From: Loxodes magnus
Lineage: Eukaryota > Ciliophora > Karyorelictea > Loxodida > Loxodidae
Assembly: GCA_946699065.1 (NCBI GenBank)
Contig: CAMPDV010002083.1
Span: 1 to 64,000 of the forward strand
Direction of reading: 5' to 3'
Length of the DNA: 64,000 nucleotides
In this document: positions 25,425-35,328 of the stretch, piece after piece
Numbering within the stretch: position 1 is the first letter of the stretch
Layout of the letters: each line of letters opens with the position of its first letter
The notes under the pieces: generated by a model
What the model was told of the DNA's origin: nothing
Databases searched by the model: none
Seen by the model: the letters and a program-made list of their open reading frames with translations, nothing else
Program-made: the position numbers and the translations under genes

Positions 25425-27432
25425 TCAATAGAACTACGATTTTAGAGGTATGTAAGAGATAAGGAAAAGAGGAAGGCACCTATTGTTTTCATAAACTATA
25501 TGCATTCCATTTCCATCTGTGCAACTATCATTTGAATCTAGATTCTTAATTGAACTACAAAAGTCCATGCTTTCTGATAATTTCTATTTACCTGTTATTA
25601 CATCCACCGGTAGCATTTATTAATCCTAGTCTTATGATAAATGGGTATAACCTTAACAAAAAGAAAAACTTTCATGAAAGTAAATTCCTTTTCCATGCAA
25701 ACCGTCTTTTGCAAACTCTAATTTAAATCCTACTTCATCTTTCATAATAAGCAAAGGATCATTACCTCGAGTACCGTGGAAAAGCAACTTTCTTTAAACA
25801 GGTTTTTCATATTTTGCTGTCAAAATATCAACGTTAGCTTTAAATCTAACATATTGATCATAATTAAGGATCCTTTAAACGTACTATATTTAAACTCTGC
25901 TTGTTTAGCTTATCATCCTTACTATTTCTTCGTAGTCACTACTATCCTCTGATAGATATATAACGTCAAAACTTTTCATGCCATTAATTTCATGAAATCC
26001 TGGTATTTAATACTCATTGGCATTCTACATACTATTGCACTAAAATATAGCACTATGGTTCTCCTAACAATATGGACATTAGTAAGCTTCACAAATCAGA
26101 CATTACTAAAATTTGATTTTTATAAGATTCTAGTATTAAGTGAAATACTTGTCTATGAAACCTTGAGGGATTTAGAGTTATCCTTCAAATTTAATCATCT
26201 ACTCTGTTAATTGATCAATGAAGAAACTTTTAAGGCCTTCGTCCTTACATCTTTTCTATATGAATGTATCAAGAAGCTGCATGAACTTTTCTTTTTTGAT
26301 TTAGTCTTAATGAACCCCTTAAAACTATAATAACTCATGAGTTTTTTCAATATCATATTGAGTTCATAACATTGCTTGGCAACTCTATAACACTCCATAT
26401 CCTTTTTATAATAGGGATTATAAAAAGACAGCTTGAATCTCTAGAATATTATAAAAGTCCTCTATTTATATCTCTCTAAAATCATTTGACATGTTAATCT
26501 TGTTCAGATTCAAGAAAAGTTCCTAGTTATTTACCAAAATGACGCAATCTTTGTTTTAGCACGCTTTACAATTTTCAATGTTAAATCTATGCAATTTTGC
26601 TAAATCAGTTTGCTCCTTTCTTAAGATCTCTTTTTAGCATATTTAATTTGGTTTGTTTTATTACCTACATTCACTACAATAATGTGCTTGACATAAATCA
26701 CAAAAGAATTAATTTTTCTTAACTTCCATTACTACAACTGATTAGCACTTTAGACATTCTATAGTTTAAGTTTATCTCTCCTCTTTAATCTACTCAGCTT
26801 TTTTTAATGAAGATAGCAACTTTTAGGACAGTAGCTACACTTTTTTTTCCTTTAAATCAATCTTACAAACTAAGCATTTAACTTACTATTATGAGACTAA
26901 AGTAGATATCACGTAAGGTTTTAAAGCTGTGAAGCATATATAATGACTGCAACCAAATGTTTAATAAATATTCTAACTATCAAGCCATAGATTGCAATGC
27001 TAGCATTACAAGGACTATTTTTTAATTTCTCAGACAACTGTATCAACAATCTGCTTGTCTATCTATTTTGTGCAAACTATGCATGTAAATTGCTTATATT
27101 GAACAAGTTTAGTCTTTTGTAAGGAATTCACTTAATAGAACTTTTCAGTAATGCAAGAATTGGAGTATAAATGGTCACAGATTAACTTGTAAAGTGCAAT
27201 TTTAGATTATTTTAAGATTTATTCTGACTTCTAGCTAAGCACAGGCTTTCACACAGCGGTCCTTCTGGTATTAGAAAGTTTTAACAGATAGTTCTAAATT
27301 AGAATAGTGTAAGTCAGAGCAAAATTTGTTTATTAGCTACTTTAGTTCAGATTCAGTCCTACTATGCTGCTTTAGTTCGATTTAAATCTAAGCTAGATTT
27401 TAGTTCAAACTCTTAATAGCAAGGTTTTGCAT
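25425..27432 (-). CDS. RING/IBR zinc-finger protein fused to a PARP-type ADP-ribosyltransferase domain
   Basis: A gene of about 669 codons ending in TGA at 25425. Residues about 1-65 form a Q/E/K-rich coil. Next come a RING-like cluster (CIVC at about 116, then CQHC and GCSHYICFTAL to about 165, then CLVC) and an IBR-like cluster (ECLKC at about 225, CDLCQAHYCSEC at about 244-256, CKACQNKDC). A CLIC...CPYC pair lies near 445-457. The C-terminal 190 residues are a PARP catalytic domain: KLLFHGTRG (about 549), HGKGIYFHESFSFCQGY (about 577-593) and MHIVYENNRCLPLFLISYI near the end. His of HGT and Tyr of GIYF are present. Where poly-ADP-ribosylating enzymes have Glu (NEYIVY) there is Met, so mono-ADP-ribosylation or loss of activity is expected (inference). 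No catalytic RING2 cysteine motif is evident. The span is one base longer than a multiple of three. The frame changes between the coil and the RING near 27175-27200 (mutation, assembly error or a tiny intron). Confidence 0.85.
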
Positions 27433-28818
27433 TATAAATCTGAAAATAAACTTAGCAATAAATTTTTATTTTAGAAATATTAGAGATTTATGGTCTATTA
27501 TTTAAAGTCAATTATAGACTTTATAAAAGATGCTAAAGAAAGATTTAAAATATTCATTATGATAAAATACAAAGTAGAGAGAAAGTTTTAGTATAAGCTA
27601 GTTTAAGATTATTTAGCTCATAAGAATATCTATTCAAATGAGAACTGAATAAAGAAGCACAAGAATGCAAGCATGAAATTTATAATAATTATAAGGCCTA
27701 AAATCCTACATTTATACCTTTCAAGAAATTGAATAATTTTTAAATTTTAAATTGCATAATAACTAATATAATTTTAAGCATAAAGAGTAAGCATATTCAT
27801 TTTTAACTAAAAAGAATAGCAAGTTAAAACTCTTTTAGCTATTTAATAATAATAATAATGACAATCAACAACTTATTTTAACTGAAATTTACAAGCAAAA
27901 GGTATATAAGTATCTAAGAAAGAATGATGAAAATATTATAATATAAAATCTTAATTTATACAACTACTTTAATTTTTACCTTTCTTTAGTTTTTACTTAA
28001 TTAATAAGAAGCAAAAGGAAAATTTAGAAATATATATTGCCTTTTAATTATTTTTTTAATGAAAATAAAGCTAGTTCGTCTTATTATTTTCATATTGAGA
28101 ATATTATCAGATATCACATTTATATAATCCTATATTTAAAGTATAAATCTAACCTTATTCTACCTAAGTGAAAATTAAATAAGGTAGGCAATATTTATAA
28201 CAGCAATGTATTTACTTCTTGTAACTATTTTATTTCTATTATGTATTTTATTAATAGTGTATTTATGTATTTTATAACTCTATGCATAAAGCATTTACTT
28301 TATATGAAATTTCTTAGTATATTGATGACTGCAATGATATTTATTTCTAATAAACTTAATTATTAAAATCAAAGGTATTTATTTTTCCTAGATTTGTTGG
28401 ATATATTCCTTTATTTTTTCTACATATTTCTTATTAGCTTTTTATCAAATCAACATCGCTTAGCTTATTTGTTTTCAATATGATATGATCAAGTAATAAT
28501 TGTTTGTATTTTTTAAGTTGAGAAGTGAACAGAAAAAAAGTAAATTTAGCTAATTTAATAATTTTATGTCTTATCCCTTGACTTTATTTATAATAATGAT
28601 CTCTTGCATTTCTCATATGATAACAGTGTGCTTGTTACTGTTATATCTACTAGTTGCTTTAATTCAAAATAGTGCCAGACTAAAAAAAAGCTACTAGTTT
28701 ATTTGCTATTCCATAAGCAAAGCATTTTAATTCCTTAAATATTTAATATCACTAATGAGATAACTAAAGCACCTAGCCTAAGCAAACAAATTTTTTATCT
28801 AAAGTTGAAATAAAAAAA
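27433..28818. other. AT-rich DNA, no gene recognised
   Basis: 1.4 kb upstream of the RING/IBR-ADP-ribosyltransferase gene. It contains short AAT runs (27846-27858) but no motif, RNA gene or shared repeat. Confidence 0.5.
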
Positions 28819-29082
28819 ATGAGTATCAAGGGAATTTTTATAGCATTGAAAAGCTTCGAATTGAAATTATATGCAGATAATAAAAAAGAGAAGAGTTCTT
28901 TTGTTTTCACAGTTGATATATCAAATGCACATGAAACCATATTTTATACATATTTCAAAATCTTTATATACTCGAATCACACAGAAGTAAAATCTATAAG
29001 CATCTAGAATCTAATTTAACTTTAATAATTATAAATTTATAGAGTAGTAGTAATGAGATGTGATATTACTAGATTCACTTGA
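28819..29082 (+). CDS. Possible small protein gene, about 87 residues, unknown
   Basis: ATG at 28819 after an A run. The first 62 codons contain no TAA, TAG or TGA, unusual in DNA this rich in A/T. They give a balanced protein starting MSIKGIFIALKSFELKLYAD, with further F/Y/I-rich strands. In the reassigned code the frame goes on through TAG and TAA codons to TGA at 29080-29082. The opening faintly recalls ribosomal protein S10 (I-x-L-K-S-F) but no other S10 feature is visible, so no function is given. It converges on the MORN gene, whose stop is about 240 bases away. Confidence 0.35.
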
Positions 29083-29321
29083 TATAGATAATTATACTTA
29101 AATAAAGAAGCTATTTAAATAAATATCTTAGTTTTTTGTTTGATTTTAGATTAAATAAAATATAAGTATAATAATTTGCATCTCCTTTATATATTATTAA
29201 TAAAATTTAGATGTAAATTTTAGACTTTATATTTGCTTTGATTTATGTTTTATGTATTATTATTTATCTATTTACTATGCATACTTATGTAGTTAATATC
29301 TAAAAATTAAATGATTTATAA

Positions 29322-32300
29322 TCATTGAAGTTTGTTTTGACTAACTAAGATATGCTCTTCTTAGAAAATAAGTTGGATATCTTTATCCTCTTTCTAATCT
29401 TTAAGCATATTTTTGTCTCCCTTTATTTCTATACTATCACCTTGCTTGATTTTTATTAGTTCCTTTTCATGTTTTTAAAGTTCTTATAGTTTTCTTTATT
29501 ATATTTCAACTAATGCTAAGTTCTAATCTTTTTCTCATTATTTAATTTCTTCTTTACATTATTCTTAAATAATTTTTATTTCTTCATAAGTTTTGCTTTT
29601 AAATCCCTACTTTTAACTTTAAACCTATTATCCTTCATTTAAATCTTCTTTTACAGTTATTGCATCTCTATTTGCTTATAATTTGCCAACTTCTCAATAT
29701 CCCTCATATACATCTCCTCTTTATGATTTGAAGATTCCTTATCCATTAATTTAATTATTACTCCATTCTCCTTTGTATATATCTCCATTACTGAAACGGT
29801 AAATTCCTTTTCCTTGCCTTTTATCATCTGATCAATAACCTTCATAATAACTTAAATCATTATAATACATTATTCCTATGCCATGCTTTTTGTCTTTAAA
29901 TCAGTTCCCTTTATAGACATTCCCATTTGAATAATAAAGTATGCCTTCCTAAAATTTTTTAATTTTTCTTCTCAATTGCCTTCATATTTATCTTTATTAG
30001 CATAGGTTTCAACTCCAAACCCCCATTTTTATCCCTTATATCAATTCCCTTAATATTAATTTCCATTAATGCTTTTTAAAATTCCTTATCCATTCTATTA
30101 GTCATTATCAAATTATCCATCATATTTATCACCATTTTTGAAGGATTAAATTCCATATCCACATTTTTTATCTTCTTTAAACTCTCCTTCATAAATATCT
30201 CCATCTACTTAAGTTAAAATTCCTTTGTACTTTTATCCATTTAATAATTTGCCTTCAAAATTTGTTCCATCTAGTTATTTTAGAATTCCTTATCCATGCT
30301 ATTTATTTCCCATCCATTTTCCTTCATAAATATCTCCATTATAATAAATTAATTTTCCTATCCCTTATCTTTTATTCTATATTCATTAACCTATATACTA
30401 ACTTCCGTCCTAATATTTCATACAACCTAATCCATGCTACTTTCCTTATATCCAGGTACCTTCATAAACATCTCCATTCAAGTAAATAAATTTCCCTTTG
30501 CCTTACATTAAGTTATTTGAAAATTCTCCTTCATATCTGCCACCTTTATTAATAATTCATATTCCAAATCCATTCTTTTAATTAGAAAGTAAAGACCCTT
30601 CATAAAAGTTTTATTATTAGCTGTAAAACATTCCTTTACCCTCTTTTTTATCTTTAAACCACTATCCAACATATCGGGCACCATTTTAATAAATATAAAT
30701 TCCTACTCCATGTCTTAGTTTATTTAAAATCTCCCCTTCATATAAATTCCCGTTTTAATATTTAATTTTTTATTTATTTAAATTTCCTTTAAATCACTCT
30801 CCATTATATTCTATTCCATTCTTAAATACATAAGTTCATTTTTCATTTATTTCTCCAGTTACTCATTCTCCTTCATATTTATCTCCATTCTAGTAAATTA
30901 AAACACCTTTACCTTATTGCATGTCATTAACCCAATTTCCTTCATACTTGTTTCCGTTTTTATACCTTAATATTCCTCATCCATGCTTTTGTTCATTTTT
31001 AAACTCTCCTTCATATTCATCTCCATTAGCATAATAATATTTTTCTATTGCTTGTAGTTTATCTTAGTTTCATTATCCTTAATACTTATTTCCATTTTTG
31101 TATTTATAGATTCCATTGCCATTCTTTTAATCCATTTGCCATTATCCTTCAAATTGGTCTCCATGATTAAAATAAAATATTCCAAATCCATTTTTTTAGT
31201 TATTTATTCATTCTCCTTTATATCGGTCTCCGTTTGCATAATTATATACTTCAATCTCTTTTAGATTATCTTAGTCTCATCTTCCTAAATATTTATCTCC
31301 GTTTTTTAACTTTAAGGTCCCACGACCATGTTTCTTATTTTGGAGTCATTCACCTTAATATTTGTCTCCATTAGCATAATAAAATACTTATATAGCTAGC
31401 AATTAATCTTCGACTCATTATCCTTAATACTTATCACCATTTTTGTACTTATAGATTCCATTGCCATTCTTTTTATCCTAAAATCAACTTCCTTCATATT
31501 CATCTCCGTTTTAATAGAATTAAATTCCTTAATCTTGCTTAAAGTCTTAGAATCATTTTCCTTAATACTTATCTCCATTCTAGTAAATTAAAACACCTTT
31601 ACCTTACTTCATATTATTCACTCAATTTCCTTCGTATTTGTTTCCGTTTTTGTACCTTAATATTCCTCATCCATGCTTTTGTTCATTTTTAAACTCTCCT
31701 TCATATTCATCTCCATTAGCATAATAATACTTTTCTATTACTGCCAGTTTATCATAAAATCATTTACCTTAATATTAATTTCCGTTTTTAAGATTGTAAA
31801 TACCAGTACCATGCTGTCTATCCTTGTATCACTCGCCTTCAAACTTATCCCCGTTATGCAAAAGCATCTGTCCTTTACCTTATTTAAGATCTTTAGCTCA
31901 TTACCCTATATACTTATCTCCGTTTAAATAAATATAAGATCCTTCTTTCTCCCTTGAGTTATTAACTCAAAATCCATAATATATTTCTCCATTCTGATAT
32001 AATTAAACACCTTTACCATTTTTCATATCTTTTTCTCATTATCCAGTAAAGGTTTCTCCATTTATTTAGCAAAATTTTCCATTTCCTTACTTTTTATTCA
32101 TGTATCATTCTCCTTCATACTTATCTCCGTTCACATAAATACAAGTTCCTTAGCCATGTTTTTAATTCTCTTTCCATTATCCCTCATAAAAGTAAAGATT
32201 CTACTTTTAATAAGATCCGTATCCTTACCTTTTGTTCATGTATCACTCCCCTTCGTACTTATTCCCATTTTGTAACTAATAAACTCCTTAACCTTGCTTT

Positions 32301-33316
32301 TAATCTTCTTTTCACTAACCTTCATATTTTGAACCATTTTAGTACAAAATTACACCATATCCGTTTCTCTTATTCTCTCTCATGTCCCCAAAGTAAATAC
32401 TATTATCACTATAGAAATGAAATATTCTCTATCCCTAGCATTTATTATTCACCTATCTGCTCTCTTTTATATATTTTGTATACCTGCATTCATAAAATAT
32501 CATGTTATCGAAGAAATACTAATTCATAGCTTCTTTCGAACTAAACAGCAAAACAATCTTTTACTCCTCTTATCTAACTTTTTCACTTTTATGTCTCTTT
32601 TCTTCCTCCATTTTATTTAAATAAAGCTGGCCATTCTTTTATACTTATATAGATCTAATAATTCCTTTTCGCGTTATTTCAATAGAAATTATTTCAGCAA
32701 TGACTATTAATCTAGAGATATTTGAACTATTAACAAGTTAATATAATAAAATTAATATAACTATATTAGGAGCTTTATTATTTGCTATATGACTCATATG
32801 GGAATAAGTTAATTTAAGTATTATATTAATGCTATTTTTAGAAGTTATATCTGATACCTGCTTTTCCTCACACTTGTTATTTTCTTTTCCAGTTTGATTT
32901 TTCCCTTCGATTAATCAATGCTATCTTTTCTTATGGATAAAGTAACTCTCTTCACTAGATAAATTTACAATAACTGCAGGCTTTTTTCTAACTTTCTTTG
33001 AGTGTAATGATGCTAATTAATTCATAATAGCCACTTCGTACTTGCTTACTTTCTTCTATTAATGGCTTTAGTTTATTAAAATATCTAGCTTTTGACTATC
33101 AAAGAAACTCCATATGAGCTTGGCTTTTTTGATTTTCAGCCAAATAATTCCAAACCCTTCGTACAATTAACACTTTAAATCTTTGCTTTAAGACTAAAAA
33201 TTCCCAATATAAGGGAAATACCCTTTATGCCAAACTCAAAATATGAAAACTAAAATGAAATTATTCTTTGCTTTTGCTTGAAAAGTGTTAGAAGATTTAA
33301 ATAGAGACTTAAACAT
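29322..33316 (-). CDS. Giant MORN-repeat protein (about 39 repeats)
   Basis: The ATG at 33316 (MFKSLFKSSNTFQAKAKNNF) opens a frame of about 1330 residues ending in TGA at 29322. Residues 1 to about 305 form a K/Q-rich region of no known family. Residues about 306-1208 are about 39 tandem MORN units of 23 residues, with the pattern Y-x-G-x-W-x-x-x-x-x-x-G-x-G-x-x-x-x-x-N-G. The conserved Trp is mostly TGA and sometimes TGG. Residues after 1210 form a Q/E/K coiled coil. MORN repeats bind phospholipids or organise membrane-linked scaffolds, and in ciliates and apicomplexans they occur in cortical and cytoskeletal proteins; the role here is inferred. A block of units recurs almost unchanged about 690 bases apart. 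Near 29950-29965 the frame slips by one base in an A/T run. The last four units and the coil continue in the new frame, so this is a recent mutation or an assembly error. Confidence 0.92.
30870..31130. repeat. MORN-gene internal duplication, unit 1
   Basis: About 260 bases nearly matching the block that begins at 31569, about 690 bases away inside the same MORN array. The match covers the same succession of units, so it arose by tandem duplication of about ten MORN units rather than single-unit slippage. Confidence 0.75.
31569..31750. repeat. MORN-gene internal duplication, unit 2
   Basis: Partner of 30870-31130. Identity is highest over the stretch from the shared CTCCATTCTAGTAAATTAAA to the T-rich segment ending near 31740. 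Confidence 0.75.
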
Positions 33317-33887
33317 AAATTTATGTACTGAGTCAAAAAACTAAGACAGCTATTTATTTAGTCTTAAGAAGATTAAGGTAGTTTATTATAAATTAGATAA
33401 GTTGGGTTAACACTGATATGTGTAACTACTTGCTTGTCTGTTTATAAATTTGAAATTTATAGATGTGAATATAAATTCATACCTAGAAGAATAAAAGGAT
33501 TATTTAGAAAAGTTTATTCTTCATTTAAGGTTAATAACAAATAGAACTTTCTCTTTAAACTATCCCTATTAAGTTATAACTCAATATAATTGACCATAAA
33601 AATGAATAATTAACTTTTATCAAATTTTCTAATTTAAATTAAATGAATACTAAATTTAGGTGAAAGCACCCTTTATTATATTTTCTTTAAGATAAGAGAA
33701 CCAGAATGTAAATAAATAGTATAAATAATTATTTCAAATAGAGAAGAAATTATGCTATGAAGAAGAGAAAACTAACTTTTCATCATAAAGTAGTATAGTA
33801 CTTATATCTTACTTTCTATTTATTTATAGTTATATAAAATAGGATTTTAATATTTATATGAATTATTTAAAATCTATATAACTAACA
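33317..33887. other. Upstream region of the MORN gene; nothing else seen
   Basis: 570 bases of A/T-rich DNA between the MORN start and the duplicated segment. No motif can be singled out as promoter. Confidence 0.5.
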
Positions 33888-34610
33888 AGCTAGTTATAAG
33901 ATACTAATCCATATTCTTTTTTACCAAAAGTAAAAGAATAAATAAGCTAAGATAAGCATTCTATACTTATAAAATTACCTTTTCTTCTTTAGGAATTGTA
34001 ATAGATCTAAAGAACTCTATCATATTACTCTGATAACTCTAATATAAAAGTTACTTTATCATACTCTTATTGATATCTTATGTATTCTTCTAGTTTAATA
34101 GGAATATAAGATATATTAGTACTCTAAGATTTACTCATTATAATTATACTCTCATACTAACTATCAAATCTTTATTATAAACTAAGTTGTTATATTCGAG
34201 AAGGTAGAAATACCTTAACAAATATCTTCATTATTACAACTTGTATTAACTAAGAAGTTATATGAGTTAGCTTTTATCATTTAAAGTATGAATATAGATT
34301 GAAAAATGTATATAATTAAATAAAGAGTATAAAGCTTTAAATATAATATAAAAAGTTATAACTAATTCAAATCTTTCCTTTGTATACTTTCATTAGAAAA
34401 TCTCACGAAAAGGTATCTGTTGTTTTCAAAATTGTACTATCGAACTAAAGCAAAATATTAGACTCTTTATTTGTATATTTACAAGATAAACTGTTAATTA
34501 TAAAATTTAGTGCTATTTTTTCTAGTTTTTATAGAGTGCAAGATTAAAACTTTCAGAGTGAACACTATCATTATGACTTCAAGTTGCATGATTTCCTAGA
34601 TTTCTAGCAT
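33888..34610. repeat. Segmental duplication, copy 1 (partner 41970-42684)
   Basis: About 720 bases closely matching 41970-42684. The first roughly 480 bases are nearly identical and correspond to DNA downstream of the glycosyltransferase gene at 42448-44922. The rest is the 3' end of that gene. Divergence rises inside the coding part (about 34430-34530), and similarity stops near 34610. Confidence 0.9.
34367..34610 (-). pseudogene. 3' fragment of a lectin-GT13 gene (fragment E)
   Basis: Carries the C-terminal end of the family (complement of a FSWDFLMKVYKGKI-TGA end, with stop at 34367-34369) and about 75 codons before it. It then loses all similarity near 34610, in the middle of the catalytic domain. 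It comes with the same downstream DNA as the intact gene at 42448-44922, so it was copied by DNA duplication, not from RNA. It sits about 720 bases downstream of copy D in the same orientation, as the remains of a tandem copy. Confidence 0.85.
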
Positions 34611-35328
34611 TTTTAATAATTGGCCCTACTACTGTTGCCTGTATTGTTTGTGCAATACTAAGTTTACATTAAAGCAATTTTAACAATTTAAAAGTTATTA
34701 ACTATAAATACTTATTATATAAAGCATCAAAGGAGCTTAATTATTTATTTTAAAGGTTTAAAGCTTCTTTATATAAATAAAATTAATGAAACAAAGCTCA
34801 AAATCCATCTACTTTTATTTTTTCTTCTAATTTTACCTGAATAATAGTTATTAATAAAAGTAAGCTTACAATTAATTAAAGGCTATTAGGTTATTATTTA
34901 AATATATTAGAGTTAGAATAGTAAATGCTTCTAATTCATTTTATAAGCCCAGCTATTTCCAAAACCTCCTATTTCTTAAGAACTTTGCTTACTAGATTAG
35001 GTACTTAGTCTATTTATTTGATATATAGCTATTTTAATTAAAGCCAAACTGATATATTAAGGATTTTAAACTACTTTAAGTTTGGGACTTTAAATTACTT
35101 AGTAGTAAAAATGGTATAAAGAGTATAATGATAAAATATATCTTTAAGAATAAGAAAGAAATAAAATAGCTATAATAGATTTAAATTTTTAGGTATTAGA
35201 TGCTTAATAAAATAGATAAACAGTCTAAATATAAGATTTTGCTATACTTTAAATAAACTTAACAAGTGATTTAGTTATATGATGCTAAAAGTTATAAAAT
35301 AATATTATAATGTTAAATAGTTAATTGC
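34611..35328. other. AT-rich spacer downstream of copy D
   Basis: About 720 bases with no recognisable gene. It differs from the DNA downstream of the other family members, so this gene copy has a private 3' flank. Confidence 0.5.

Noticed and set aside
29657-32620. Several open frames of 60-84 residues on both strands
   Set aside because: All overlap the MORN gene in other frames. The MORN frame is fixed by about 39 repeats.
32694-33300. Separate minus-strand gene upstream of the MORN repeats, ending in TGA at 32694
   Set aside because: That frame has no start codon. The frame from ATG 33316 runs through without a break into the MORN repeats.
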